A DNA stretch of 64,000 nucleotides from positions 9,104 through 73,103 of the forward strand of contig DATFGQ010000006.1 of NCBI GenBank assembly GCA_035249305.1. The letters run 5' to 3'. This DNA comes from DASUNP01 sp035249305. Its GTDB lineage: Bacteria > Acidobacteriota > Blastocatellia > UBA7656. The notes beneath the pieces were generated by a model, which was given only the letters and a program-made list of their open reading frames with translations, was not told where the DNA came from and searched no databases. Both the position numbers and the translations under genes were made by a program. Positions 15,256 through 24,051 of the stretch are shown in pieces. The first letter of the stretch is position 1. Each line of letters starts with the position of its first letter.

Positions 15256-15930
15256 TTAGTGAGCGAGGATGTCGAACGAGAGCTTGATCTCTTCCTTGAC
15301 CTTGATCGTCCCACCCGCTACCGAAACTCGCTTGAGATTATAATCAGCGTGCTTTATCGAGAATTCGCCTTGCGCGCGTAGCCCGCCCGCGCCGAATGAC
15401 GCCCGCGTGTTGATGACTACGCCGCGCGTGACGCCGTGCAGAGTCAGCTCCCCGGAGATTTGAACCTGATAGACCCCTTCGTCGACCCTGCTTGCCGTCA
15501 CGTTCGTGCTGCGAAAGTTGATCTCAGGGTACTTGGCGACTTCAAGCACTTCGTCGCGCATCGTAGCTTCGATCTTCTCACGGTCGCTCTGACTCACCTT
15601 GTCGGTCACCGACAGCGAAGCGGCCCTCACCGTCATTTGCAGCGAAGCCGGGGCTACGGTGCCGTAGGTGAATTGCGTCTCGCCGGAAAAATTCCTGGCG
15701 GCGATGGTGTGATCGTGGCCGAAGCCTGACAGCAGCCCGCCGACGAAGACCCGCACCGTGAAACGGCTCTGGGCCGCGTCTATGCGGTAGCGAGCCCCGT
15801 CGGTGACTGCTGTCGAAGGCGGAGTCTCGGGCGCGGGTTCGGCCTCGCGCTCACGGGAAAGTGCGCCGGCCTCGAACGTCATTGCAAGCGCCAGGAGTAA
15901 GGTGAGCAACCAGGCTTTGCGATTCTTCAT
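15256..15930 (-). CDS. YceI family lipid-binding periplasmic protein (copy 1)
   Basis: 224 residues with an N-terminal signal peptide (KAWLLTLLLALAMTFEAGALS) and a YceI lipocalin-like beta barrel. Landmarks: YRIDAAQSRFTVRVFVGG, FGHDHTIAARNFSGE, YPEINFRSTNV, LTLHGVTRGVVI and the final KEEIKLSFDIL. YceI proteins bind polyprenoid or fatty chains in the periplasm. Its stop codon is the first base of the inverted-repeat cassette boundary. A second YceI lies 1.9 kb downstream on the same strand, separated by two unrelated genes. Confidence 0.9.
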   Translation of the reverse strand: MKNRKAWLLTLLLALAMTFEAGALSREREAEPAPETPPSTAVTDGARYRIDAAQSRFTVRVFVGGLLSGFGHDHTIAARNFSGETQFTYGTVAPASLQMTVRAASLSVTDKVSQSDREKIEATMRDEVLEVAKYPEINFRSTNVTASRVDEGVYQVQISGELTLHGVTRGVVINTRASFGAGGLRAQGEFSIKHADYNLKRVSVAGGTIKVKEEIKLSFDILAH

Positions 15931-16006
15931 GAACTTCAGACCTCTAAGAGAAATCTAGCTGGTTCGTTTTATGAGCGGGCATGAGGCGGGGCGGTGAGCG
16001 GCGGGG

Positions 16007-16032
16007 GCGGGTAGCTGAGATCGGCTACCCGC
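16007..16032 (-). terminator. GC-rich stem-loop after the Bax-inhibitor-1 gene
   Basis: GCGGGTAGC/GCTACCCGC stem with an 8-base loop, extended by further G/C pairing. It lies 19-44 nt after the stop. No T run follows on either strand, so it may be a 3'-end stabiliser or Rho-dependent site instead of an intrinsic terminator. Confidence 0.4.
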
Positions 16033-16050
16033 TCCCGCCTGTCAAAATCT

Positions 16051-16791
16051 CTATCGTCTGCCGCTATTGAGTATTCTGATAAGCGCCAGGAAGATGTTGA
16101 ACGCGTCCAGGTAAAGGTCCATCGCTCCGGCTATGTATTCGTTGGTCGGGTAGCGGCGGATTATGTTCGAAGTGTCATAAAGCACGAAGCCCGAAAACAG
16201 GATCAAGGCCCCGGCGGCTAACGCGAAACCCAGGCCGGTCGAGCCTACGATGAGCATGTTCAAAAACCCGCCCAGCACGATCACTATCAAACCGACCCAG
16301 AGCATCCCCCGCATGAAACTGAAGTCCTTCTTCGACACGAAGACGTAAGCCGTCAGCCCGCCGAATATGCCTACCGTCAGCACCCCTGCCTGGAGTATCG
16401 AGGCGGGGTTCGTCGCGCTGACGTAGTAAAGCAGCGGCGATATGACGACTCCCGTGAAGGTTGTGAACGCGAAGAAGGCCGCTACGTTGATTCCGGGCAT
16501 ATGCCTGACGGCCTGCGCGCCGATCACGCCCGCGATCAGGGCGATGAGCGTGATCCAGGGATGGCGCGCGATGGCGATCATCAGCGATGGGGTGTTAAAC
16601 CCTATCACCACGCCGCCGATCGCGAAGAGTATTCCCACGAAAAACAGCGCGTAGACCTTGCGGATAAAACCGAGGCGCTCTGACACGGTCGCCTCCGCCG
16701 CCGTCTGCGGCCCAAAGCCCGCCGGGCGTTCGCCCGACTGCCACGCCTGAGACTGTGAGTAATGACGGTTCTGGGGGTCGTATTCGTTCAT
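16051..16791 (-). CDS. Bax inhibitor-1/YccA family integral membrane protein
   Basis: 246 residues: a 45-residue polar N-terminus (Gln/Ser rich) and seven hydrophobic segments from about residue 46 to 240. The family signature lies near the C-terminus: FVLYDTSNIIRRYPTNEYIAGAMDLYLD, with the conserved Asp pair thought to form the pH-sensitive gate in bacterial homologues such as BsYetJ. Members are described as calcium-leak channels or, for YccA, FtsH modulators. It has its own extended -10 promoter and is followed by a stem-loop, so it is monocistronic. Ion specificity cannot be read from sequence. Confidence 0.93.
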   Translation of the reverse strand: MNEYDPQNRHYSQSQAWQSGERPAGFGPQTAAEATVSERLGFIRKVYALFFVGILFAIGGVVIGFNTPSLMIAIARHPWITLIALIAGVIGAQAVRHMPGINVAAFFAFTTFTGVVISPLLYYVSATNPASILQAGVLTVGIFGGLTAYVFVSKKDFSFMRGMLWVGLIVIVLGGFLNMLIVGSTGLGFALAAGALILFSGFVLYDTSNIIRRYPTNEYIAGAMDLYLDAFNIFLALIRILNSGRR

Positions 16792-16826
16792 CGATTTGTA
16801 TCCTCTCAGATGATCTTAGGGCTATC

Positions 16827-16838
16827 GTCAGTATAGCA
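16827..16838 (-). promoter_or_regulatory. Extended -10 promoter of the Bax-inhibitor-1 gene
   Basis: On the minus strand TGCTATACT (TGn plus near-consensus -10 at 16830-16835) occurs about 40 nt ahead of the start codon. No good -35 is present, which is usual for extended -10 promoters. Confidence 0.45.
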
Positions 16839-16920
16839 TAGAAAAGAAAAAACTGGGGCGCTGGCCCGCGCCCCGAAGCTTTGCCCGGTTTGAAAGGAGA
16901 ATTTTAAAAGGAGAATAAAG

Positions 16921-16960
16921 AACCCGCCTCACACTCCCCCCAGATGCTGTGAGGCGGGCT
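16921..16960 (-). terminator. Rho-independent terminator of the repeat lipoprotein gene
   Basis: Perfect stem CCCGCCTCACA (16923-16933) with TGTGAGGCGGG (16948-16958), followed on the minus strand by TTCTTTATT. Confidence 0.8.
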
Positions 16961-16986
16961 GCACTCGCTCAAACTTGAGAGCGAGA

Positions 16987-17595
16987 TTACGGCGTCACCT
17001 TGTCTTTCACCTTCTTGCCTACATTCTTTGCACCCTTTCCCACTTTTTTCGCTGTTTTCCCAACCTTGTCCCCTACGTCCTCTGCCTTGTCGCCTACCTC
17101 TTTGGCCCCCTCTTTCGCACCCTTGGCCACCTTCTTGCTCGTGTCTACGGTCTTATCGGCAGTCTTATCGGCAACGTCCTTGGTCTTGTCGCCTACCTCT
17201 TTGCCGACGGCCTTGGTCGTATCCCACGTGTCGGCCGCCGTGTCGGCTATCCAATCGGCGCTCGCGTCTATGACCTGCTCGATCTCGCTGTCGTCGTCAA
17301 GATCGACTTTGCGGCCGTCGCGCAGCTCCACCGTCGCCGTGCGCCTCGCGCCCGGTCTGGTCGTGCGCGTTACGCGAGCAACCTCGCCGTTATCAAAAGT
17401 CCTCACCTCGGTCTTCGTCCCGTCAGGCGCAGTCGTCGTAGCGACCGTCGAGCCGTCGTCCTTCTCGACCTCTTGCGCGGTCGGCGTCGCGGTCGGCGTC
17501 GCCGTGCCGGCAGACTGCGTGTGCTCCGCGCACCCTATCGCCGCCATCGAGATTGCCAGCAGCAGAACGATCATTGATAACTTTATGAATTTCAT
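16987..17595 (-). CDS. Lipoprotein with LEA-like amphipathic repeats
   Basis: 202 residues, start ATG after GAGGAGAGATTA. The signal peptide ends in a lipobox (SMAAIGC), so the mature protein is lipid-anchored at about Cys22. Residues 23-100 are Thr/Ala rich and include VELRDGRKVDLDDDSEIEQVID. Residues 110-202 are a run of imperfect 7-11-residue units built on KEVGDK, DVADK, KVAKGAK and KVGKKVK, lacking aromatic residues, like LEA group 3 or apolipoprotein-type helices. Such segments are disordered in water and fold on membranes or on drying; a desiccation or envelope-stabilising role is inference. Own terminator; no operon partner. Confidence 0.8.
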   Translation of the reverse strand: MKFIKLSMIVLLLAISMAAIGCAEHTQSAGTATPTATPTAQEVEKDDGSTVATTTAPDGTKTEVRTFDNGEVARVTRTTRPGARRTATVELRDGRKVDLDDDSEIEQVIDASADWIADTAADTWDTTKAVGKEVGDKTKDVADKTADKTVDTSKKVAKGAKEGAKEVGDKAEDVGDKVGKTAKKVGKGAKNVGKKVKDKVTP

Positions 17596-17808
17596 TAATC
17601 TCTCCTCGTCGCCTTGATTCTCAACCGTCGCCCATAGGCGATTGGCAACAGGCGTGCCATCCGGCCCGCCAACGCTTAGTCGCTCGAAAGTATATGCTTT
17701 TCGAAAAATAGGCCAGCTTTGCAGAGTACCAGATTCCAACGTCGCGTATTGAAATTGAACGGTAGAGCTTGATCGACTGTACTATAACGTTTCCGCCCAC
17801 CGAGGCGC

Positions 17809-18465
17809 TCAGTTGGTGCGGGCCAGGATGTCGAAAGAGAGTTTCATATCGTCATCGACCCTTATCGTGCCCCATTTTATAGATTTGGTCTTGACGTTGA
17901 AATCATCCCTATCGAACTCGAAATCGCCGGTAGCCCGTATCGTCTCTCCGCTCAGCTCGACCCGCGCGGGGATCACGACGCGGCGTGTGACGTTGTGCAG
18001 AGTCAGGTCGCCTTCTATCAACAGGTCATACTGGTTCTCCGCGGTCTTCTTTTTGGTCGTGACCTTGGTGCTCTTGAATACAATCTCGGGGTACTTCTCG
18101 GTTTCAAGCACCTGCTTGCGCATAGTGCTGGTAATAATCTGCTTCTGCTGCTCGGTGAAACGCTCGCCGGTCTCCGCCAGCGAGTCGGCTTTAACCCTCA
18201 ACAGGAGCGAGGCCGACTCGATCATGCCCGGCGTAAGCTGTATCTCGCCCGTGAAATCGCGCGCCGCGATGTGGTGGTTGTGCCCCATGAACCAGAGCAC
18301 CCCGGAAGAGTTCGCGTCGACGACGAAGCGGCTGCTTGCGGCGTCCAGTCTGTAACGCGCGATCGGGCCTTTGTGAACCGTCGCCCGTTGCGCCGGCGCT
18401 TCATACGGAGCCGCCGCGAACGCAAGCAGGCCGGAGAAGAGAAATGTTAAGAGTCTCGTTTTCAT
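17809..18465 (-). CDS. YceI family lipid-binding periplasmic protein (copy 2)
   Basis: 218 residues, with a signal peptide cut near YEAPAQ. YceI landmarks: YRLDAASSRFVVDANSSG, MGHNHHIAARDFTGE, YPEIVFKSTKV, LTLHNVTRRVVIPA and the final DDDMKLSFDILARTN. It is clearly diverged from the copy at 15256-15930, so the duplication is old or the two were acquired independently. The conserved histidines in GHNHH line the family's ligand pocket. Expressed alone by the look of it: more than 200 bp separates it from the next gene downstream and 78 bp from fabF upstream. Confidence 0.9.
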   Translation of the reverse strand: MKTRLLTFLFSGLLAFAAAPYEAPAQRATVHKGPIARYRLDAASSRFVVDANSSGVLWFMGHNHHIAARDFTGEIQLTPGMIESASLLLRVKADSLAETGERFTEQQKQIITSTMRKQVLETEKYPEIVFKSTKVTTKKKTAENQYDLLIEGDLTLHNVTRRVVIPARVELSGETIRATGDFEFDRDDFNVKTKSIKWGTIRVDDDMKLSFDILARTN

Positions 18466-18543
18466 GCGTTTTACCTCCAGAATTCTAAGGATGGTAAACG
18501 CAATCGGGGTGCCACCGGGCAGAAGGCGGGCGATAGGGCCGGT

Positions 18544-19824
18544 CTAAACCTCTGCCTTGTGATATTTCTTAAAGACCAGCGCGGAGTTCTTTGAGCCGAA
18601 CGCGATGCAGTTGCACAGCGCGGTCTCTATTGTCAGGTCGCGGCCGAGGTTGGCCACGTAATCAAGGTCGCATTCGGCGTCAGGGGTTTCGACGTTGATG
18701 GTCGGGGGCGCGTAGTTGTGCTTCATCGCCATGAGCGTCGCGACGGCCCCGGCCGCGCCGCTCGCGCCTTGCGGGTGGCCGACCATAGATTTCGTAGAGC
18801 TTGCCGGAATCTCGCGCGCGCGGTCGCCGAAGGCTATGCGCACGGCGGCCGACTCCGTGCGGTCGTTTATCCGCGTGGCGGTCCCGTGGAGGTTAAGGTA
18901 ATCGATCTCGTCCGTGGTCATCCCCGCGCCTTCGACGGCCATTCGCATCGCGCGGGCCGCGTCGTGACCCGTCGGCGCGATCTGAACGCGGTGGTAGGCG
19001 TCGCAGGTCGAAGCGTAGCCGACGACCTCAGCGTAAATCTGCGCCCCGCGGCCGAGGGCGTGCTCCAGCTCCTCGAATATCAGAACCCAGGCCCCCTCGC
19101 CCAGCACGAACCCGTCGCGGTCGGCGTTGAATGGGCGCGAGGCCCGCGCCGGCTCGTGGTTCCATTTCGTAGTCACGGTCCCCATGCGGCAGAAGGCCGT
19201 CATCAGCCCGAACGTGATGCAGGCTTCGACGCCGCCCGTGACTATCGTGTCGATCTGGCCCGAGCGTATCGAATTCCACGCGTAGCCCATGGCGTCGGTC
19301 GAGCTGGTGCAGCCGGTAGATACGACGTGGCTCATGCCGTGCAGGCGGAAGGCCATGTTGATCTCGCTTGAGATCATGCCGACGAACGAGGCGACGATCG
19401 AGTAGGGAGAGACCCTGCGGTAAGCGGCGTCATGATCGTTACGGTCGTAATACTGTTTGTACTGGCGCTCGGCGAACTCTATGCCGCCCGCGCCCGTGCC
19501 GACGACGACGCCTATCTGCTCGCGCTCGATCGGGGTGAGCGTCTCGAAGTTTATCCCGGCGTCTGACGCGGCCTCTTCGGCAGCGAAGAAGGCCATCGGC
19601 ACGGCGCGCTGGACGCGGTCTTTATCTTTTTTCGAGATGTAGCGGTCGAAATCAAAGTCCTTCACTTCGGCGGCAACTTTGCACGAGATTTGCGAGGCGT
19701 CGAAGAGCGTTATCAGCCCGGTCCCGCTCACCCCGTTTGCGGTCGCTTTCCAGAAGGCTTCGCGCCCTACGCCATTAGGGCTGACGGCTCCCATCCCGGT
19801 CACAACAACGCGCCTAAAACTCAT
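18544..19824 (-). CDS. fabF: Beta-ketoacyl-ACP synthase II (FabF-type)
   Basis: A condensing enzyme of fatty-acid elongation, 426 residues. The catalytic triad is complete: Cys in VSTGCTSSTDAMGYA (about 172), His in NLHGTATRINDRTE (about 313) and His in SMVGHPQGASGA (about 350). N-terminal RRVVVTGMGAVSPNGVG is typical. Motifs deviate slightly from housekeeping FabF (GCTSSTD instead of ACATG; GHPQGASG instead of GHLLGAAG), so it may belong to a specialised KAS branch. No acpP, fabG or fabD is adjacent. The 3' side is followed by YceI copy 2. Confidence 0.87.
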   Translation of the reverse strand: MSFRRVVVTGMGAVSPNGVGREAFWKATANGVSGTGLITLFDASQISCKVAAEVKDFDFDRYISKKDKDRVQRAVPMAFFAAEEAASDAGINFETLTPIEREQIGVVVGTGAGGIEFAERQYKQYYDRNDHDAAYRRVSPYSIVASFVGMISSEINMAFRLHGMSHVVSTGCTSSTDAMGYAWNSIRSGQIDTIVTGGVEACITFGLMTAFCRMGTVTTKWNHEPARASRPFNADRDGFVLGEGAWVLIFEELEHALGRGAQIYAEVVGYASTCDAYHRVQIAPTGHDAARAMRMAVEGAGMTTDEIDYLNLHGTATRINDRTESAAVRIAFGDRAREIPASSTKSMVGHPQGASGAAGAVATLMAMKHNYAPPTINVETPDAECDLDYVANLGRDLTIETALCNCIAFGSKNSALVFKKYHKAEV

Positions 19825-19917
19825 CGTTTAGTCCTCCGCTCAAAACTGGCCTTTGATTTTGGGCATGCTTTAGCTGTAGGCATTCTACGCTATCAAGGTC
19901 GTTTTTATCCACACCCT

Positions 19918-20149
19918 AAATTGTCCGTAGTGGGGTAAAAGCATGATGAAGCAAGATGTAGGGGCCATGGCGCATGATGCGCTTCGCGCGGCGCGGGCTT
20001 GTCCCTGCCCGGATTGGCCGATATGGCCGATGATGCGCTTCGCGCACGGCGGCCAATGATGTCATCGTGCTGCGCACGATCCGGGCAGCCACGAGGGCTG
20101 CCCCTACAATCTCACCATCAAATTGCTTTACCCCACTACCAAATTGTCC
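19918..20149. mobile_element. Palindromic repeat element with GTAGTGGGGTAAA ends
   Basis: The left end (about 19918-19965: AAATTGTCC, GTAGTGGGGTAAAAGCA, TGTAGGGGC) and right end (about 20099-20149) are inverted copies. Inside are short palindromes: GATGATGCGCTTCGCGC variants related to sequence in the 2489-2848 element, and an inverted pair GGGCAGC...GCTGCCC. There is no gene. On one side it runs into the 3' end of the TPR gene and supplies its last codons and stop. Confidence 0.7.
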
Positions 20150-20817
20150 AGGCTCTTTAGTAATGCTTCGGCCAGAGCGCGGTCGCGCCGATTCTCGTAC
20201 TCCCAATCGGGGTCGAGGTCCGAGCTGATGACACGCTCCAAAAGCTCTCTTGCACGGTCGCAGTCCGAAACGTCGATCGCCTGCTCTGCCGCGTAGAGCA
20301 GCGTCACGCTGTTTAAAGGCGCTATCTGAAGCGCGCGGTCGAACAGGCGGCGGCTGCGCTTAGGGCTGCCGCCCAAAAGTCTCGGCGCTTTGTGAGTGAT
20401 GCGGCCGAGCACGCGCAAAGGGCCAGCGCCGTGGTAGCTTTCCGATATCTCTTTTGCCAGTCGCAGCTCGTTTCGCCCGCGCAGCAACGCGCGGACTGCT
20501 TTGATGCCGGCGGCGCATTCGGCAAAGAGCGCGAGATTCACCCCGAGCCAGAAATGGCCTTCGACGCGCTCGGGGCTGATGGCCGCGGCCCGCTCGCCCG
20601 CGCCTATGCCCGCCGCATGCAATTGCCGTTTGCCGCCGGCGGAATCGGCCTCCTGTCCCAGGAAGAACAGCGACCGCGCCAACCGCCACTGCACCTCGTA
20701 GCGGTCCGCCCCCCCGACGACGCCCGCAAGCAGGGCGACAGATTCTTTAACTGCCCCCTCGGTCGCCCGTGAGCGGTAAAGTTGGTCGGCGCGGCTCAAG
20801 ACGGCGAGGATGTCCAT
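20128..20817 (-). CDS. TatT-like/TPR helical protein, C-terminus formed by repeat element
   Basis: 229 residues from ATG 20817; a TTG four codons earlier lies in a palindromic repeat and is not preferred. It is all alpha-helical with TPR-like pairs. The central block (LRVLGRITHKAPRLLGGSPKRS then LFDRALQIAPLNSVTLLYAAE) resembles TRAP-transporter-associated TatT proteins. No signal peptide is visible, unlike most TatT lipoproteins. It is last in an apparent operon after the MMPL exporter and LolA-like genes. Its final residues (SLDNLVVG) and stop codon are encoded by the inverted-repeat element at 19918-20149, so the native C-terminus may have been replaced. Confidence 0.65.
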   Translation of the reverse strand: MDILAVLSRADQLYRSRATEGAVKESVALLAGVVGGADRYEVQWRLARSLFFLGQEADSAGGKRQLHAAGIGAGERAAAISPERVEGHFWLGVNLALFAECAAGIKAVRALLRGRNELRLAKEISESYHGAGPLRVLGRITHKAPRLLGGSPKRSRRLFDRALQIAPLNSVTLLYAAEQAIDVSDCDRARELLERVISSDLDPDWEYENRRDRALAEALLKSLDNLVVG

Positions 20818-20822
20818 GCGAG

Positions 20823-20851
20823 ATTTCAAATCTCAAATCTCAGATTTGAGA
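20823..20851. repeat. ATTTGAAATCTCAAAT-type palindromic repeat
   Basis: Tandem AATCTCAAATCTC followed by ATCTCAGATTTGAGAT, between the LolA-like stop (20859) and the TPR start. The 16-mer ATCTCAGATTTGAGAT is identical to one inside lysS (about 103-120). Related palindromes occur at 48361-48395 and 55295-55325. Confidence 0.7.
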
Positions 20852-20858
20852 TGGTCCC

Positions 20859-21692
20859 TCATCTCGTAGTTATCTTCTTCAGGTGGTCGCGAGAGAAGAT
20901 CGCGTCGCTCAACTGACCGCCGTAGGCGACCTTGATCGTTTCAAACGAGATCTTTTTTTGCCGCGCCGGGTTGTCGACGACCCAGCGCATGCGCGTCCAG
21001 TGCCCTTCGCGCTCGGCCATCTCGCCGACGGTGACGCGGCGGAGCAACTGGTTCTGATTGTCGTAAAACTCCGCGACCAGCGCCGCGTAATTCTCTTTCG
21101 AGATAAGCAGGACGATGCGCGGAAACTTAGACTCCATCCCGTCCTTAAGCTTCCCCTCGATGCGGTAGACGGCTTTCCCCTCAACGCTCTCTTCTCCGAC
21201 CAGGCGGAAGCTGTACTTTTCCGTCTGCCCGTCGGCCAACTCCTGCATGGTCATTCCGAAAAGCGAGTCTTCGCTTACGACGTTGTTCACGGTGGCGAAG
21301 GAGTTGTTGCTTTGAATGTAGCGCGTAGCTTCGATGTTCCCCTGCGGGCTGGTGATGACCAGCGCGTTGCGGTCGCGCTCTTCGGCGGGCGAAGTGAACT
21401 CGACTAGCATCAGCCTGCGGCCGTCGGGCGCGAGCTTCCGCGAGATGGACATCCCGACCTCTCTCGTGCTGCCGTCGGATTCCTTGATGACTGCAAGCGT
21501 CTTGCTCACGCTCTGGCTGCTGTTATCGAGCGCGCGGTAGCGCTCGACGATCTGCTCGCCTTCGCGCCCTGCGTCGGGACTCGGCGCACGCGCGGCAGTC
21601 TCAACCGGCTTGCTCTCCTCCTTGGCGCACGCGGCGGCAAAGACCGCGAGCGTTAGCGCGAACAAGAAGTAACCAAAACTCTTCATAGCCAT
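20859..21692 (-). CDS. LolA-like outer-membrane lipoprotein-sorting protein (lipoprotein)
   Basis: 277 residues with lipobox AVFAAAC near residue 22. The mature part has the LolA/LolB-like half-barrel seen in proteins named outer membrane lipoprotein-sorting: ERYRALDNSSQSVSKTLAVI, LMLVEFTSPAEERDRNALV, EDSLFGMTMQELADG, and the final WTRMRWVVDNPARQKKISFETIKVAYGGQLSDAIFS. It starts 4 nt after the MMPL exporter stop, so it is cotranscribed. Such pairs are common; the periplasmic LolA-like partner is thought to carry the lipidic cargo of the RND/MMPL pump. Cargo unknown. Confidence 0.85.
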   Translation of the reverse strand: MAMKSFGYFLFALTLAVFAAACAKEESKPVETAARAPSPDAGREGEQIVERYRALDNSSQSVSKTLAVIKESDGSTREVGMSISRKLAPDGRRLMLVEFTSPAEERDRNALVITSPQGNIEATRYIQSNNSFATVNNVVSEDSLFGMTMQELADGQTEKYSFRLVGEESVEGKAVYRIEGKLKDGMESKFPRIVLLISKENYAALVAEFYDNQNQLLRRVTVGEMAEREGHWTRMRWVVDNPARQKKISFETIKVAYGGQLSDAIFSRDHLKKITTR

Positions 21693-21696
21693 CCAA

Positions 21697-24051
21697 TCAC
21701 CTCTTCAGGTTTACATACTCCGGTTCCTGGTCCGGCTCTCGTCTCTTGCCGTGGCCTCTCGCGACCCGCGCGAAGAGCCGCGTCTTCATCAAGGCCGGGA
21801 GGAATATCAGGTCGGCGGCCAGGCACGCCAGTATCGTGACGGCCCAGAGCACGCCGCTCGTCCGCACAGGGAGAAACGAAGATAACACAAAGACCAGGAA
21901 ACCTACCGTGAGCATGAGGTTGACGAGCACCGTCGGTTTGCCCGTCCTGCGCATCGTGAGCCACATGGCCCAGCCTTCGTCATCCGGCCGCTCGTCCGTC
22001 GATTGCCGGAAGCGGCGGATCATATGAACGGCGTTATCGACCGCAAGCCCCAGCGCGCCGCTCGCGACCATGCTCGTCGTGATGTCGAGCGTTATCCCTG
22101 TCCACCCCAGAAAGCCGAAGTAGCAGGCGATGGGCAACAGGTTCGGGATCAGCGCCAGAAGCCCCGTCATAAACGACCGGAACAGGATGACCATCATCAG
22201 GTAGATCGAAGTGAGCGCGATGGCCAGGCTCGACGCCTGCGAGAAGGCCACCGCGTCCGAGGCGTCGTTCAGGAGCACGAACGAGCCCGTTGCGCGCTCG
22301 ACCGCGCCCGGCGGGAGATTGGCGCGCGACCAATCGTCGATCTTCGTCGTCAAGCCGCGCAGGTCGTTAGAGCCGAAGAGGTTCGTCCTCAGAAGTATTA
22401 TCACGCGCGAGCCGTCGCGACTGACCAGCCGCTGGATCGATTCGTCCTGCGAGAGAAAGTCGTCGTTGATCGACCGCAGCCTCGCCGCGTCTTGCGGAAT
22501 CTCATTGGCGGTCTCTCCCGGCTTGCCCGGCAACACGCTGTTGAGACGTTTGACTATGTCGGCAATCGAGAGCGCCGCGTCGACTCCGGGCTGGCTGAGC
22601 GCGAACTTTTCGAGCCGCGCGGCCCCGCTCATGAACGCGGGGTCGGCGGTCGCGCCCTTCGCGCCGCTAACGACTATCTGGATGCTCGCCGCCCCCGCCA
22701 TCCGCTCGTGCAGCCGCTCGGCGTCTTCGACCGTGTCGCTGTGGCGCGGGAATATTCTGAGGTAATCGGTGTTGATGCGCAGCCACAAGACGCCCGCGCC
22801 TATGGCCGCCGTCAGCAACAACGAGACGGCAAGGACCACCTTGCGACGGAACATCACGTAAGCGGTTACGGTGCGGAGAAATCCGTTAAGCCATAATGCG
22901 TAATCTTTCTTATCCGATCGAACCTGGCCGAGCGCGCTCGGCGGCAATATTGCGAGCGCGGCCGGTATGAAGGCCAGCGACAGGATTAGCATGAACATCA
23001 CGCCCGCGGCTTGGTATACGCCCGCGTCGAAGACCGTGGGAATATCGCTAGACGCATGAGACCCGAACCCCGCCATCACCGTCGTGCCCGATACGAGCAC
23101 GGCGGGGCCTATGAACTTCATTCCTTCGAACCAGTGAGAACGCTGCGCGTGAAGAGTTTCGGTCGCTCCGGGCTCGGACATTGAAAGGCGATATTGATTC
23201 AGCACGTGAAAGATGTAAGAGCTGCCCACGGCCATCAGGATCGTCGGCATCACGAGCGTCGCTATGGTGATAGGGCTGCCGACGAGGCTCATCAAACCGA
23301 AGGTCCACACGAGCCCCATCCCCAGCGCGATCATCGGAAGGGCCGCGCCCCAAAAACTTCGAAACGAGAAGAGAAAAACTAGAAAGCATACGAGCGCCGC
23401 CACGGGCGAGCAGACCAGCAGGTCGCGCGCCATGCTGTGCATGCCGCGCGCGTTCATGATCGGGACGCCCGCCAGCAGCACTTCGTCCGCGCCGGCCTCG
23501 GCGTCGGCAACGCTTTCGACCTGCTCCGCAAGGCGGCGGGCCTCCGCCTCCGTTCGCGGGGCTATGAAGACGTTGAGCGCCGTCGTCCGCCCGTCTTCGG
23601 AGATGTAGTGTCGCGCGTAGAGCGGGTCTACGGTGATCTCGCGCTTCAGTCTTTGCAGGAGGTCGGCCGTCGCGGCGCGTGGGATCAGGCTTTCGATCCT
23701 TATCCCATCGTCACTGCCGCGCACGGCCTGGAGGCTCGTGAGGCTGATCGCGTCGGCGACCCCTTCGATGCTCTTAAACCGTTTCGTCAGACGGTCGAGC
23801 TTTTCGATGAATTCCGGGGTGAATACGTCCGCGGTCGTGAGCGCGACTATGATGACGCGGTCGTCGCCGAACGTGGTGCGAACCTCGTTGAAGAATTCAA
23901 GCTCCCGGTCTTTGCGCGTGAGCGTCTCGGGCGAGCCGTTGAAGCCGATGCCGCGGACGGCTATAGAAGCCGCGAACAGCGCCGTGATGGCGAGCGATAA
24001 CGCGATAATGGTCTTAGGGTGGAAAACAACAAGCTTCAATGTCTGGTTCAT
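21697..24051 (-). CDS. MMPL/RND family exporter
   Basis: 784 residues from the ATG giving MNQTLKLVVFHPK; a TTG 20 codons upstream is less likely. It is a two-fold repeat protein: TM1 at about 15-33, a periplasmic domain to about 215, then five membrane segments (SFRSFWGAALPMIALGMGLV and following), TM7 at about 400, a second periplasmic domain, and five more segments (ILFRSFMTGLLALIPNLLP, SGALGLAVDNAVHMIRRF). The acidic residues used for proton coupling in MMPL proteins are present in the D-N-A-V segment. Family members move lipids, hopanoids or siderophore-like compounds to the outer leaflet or outer membrane. It heads an operon with the LolA-like and TPR genes. Confidence 0.9.
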   Translation of the reverse strand: MNQTLKLVVFHPKTIIALSLAITALFAASIAVRGIGFNGSPETLTRKDRELEFFNEVRTTFGDDRVIIVALTTADVFTPEFIEKLDRLTKRFKSIEGVADAISLTSLQAVRGSDDGIRIESLIPRAATADLLQRLKREITVDPLYARHYISEDGRTTALNVFIAPRTEAEARRLAEQVESVADAEAGADEVLLAGVPIMNARGMHSMARDLLVCSPVAALVCFLVFLFSFRSFWGAALPMIALGMGLVWTFGLMSLVGSPITIATLVMPTILMAVGSSYIFHVLNQYRLSMSEPGATETLHAQRSHWFEGMKFIGPAVLVSGTTVMAGFGSHASSDIPTVFDAGVYQAAGVMFMLILSLAFIPAALAILPPSALGQVRSDKKDYALWLNGFLRTVTAYVMFRRKVVLAVSLLLTAAIGAGVLWLRINTDYLRIFPRHSDTVEDAERLHERMAGAASIQIVVSGAKGATADPAFMSGAARLEKFALSQPGVDAALSIADIVKRLNSVLPGKPGETANEIPQDAARLRSINDDFLSQDESIQRLVSRDGSRVIILLRTNLFGSNDLRGLTTKIDDWSRANLPPGAVERATGSFVLLNDASDAVAFSQASSLAIALTSIYLMMVILFRSFMTGLLALIPNLLPIACYFGFLGWTGITLDITTSMVASGALGLAVDNAVHMIRRFRQSTDERPDDEGWAMWLTMRRTGKPTVLVNLMLTVGFLVFVLSSFLPVRTSGVLWAVTILACLAADLIFLPALMKTRLFARVARGHGKRREPDQEPEYVNLKR

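Noticed and set aside
18544..19824. Ketosynthase as part of a polyketide cluster
   Set aside because: No acyl carrier protein, acyltransferase or other PKS domain in the neighbourhood.
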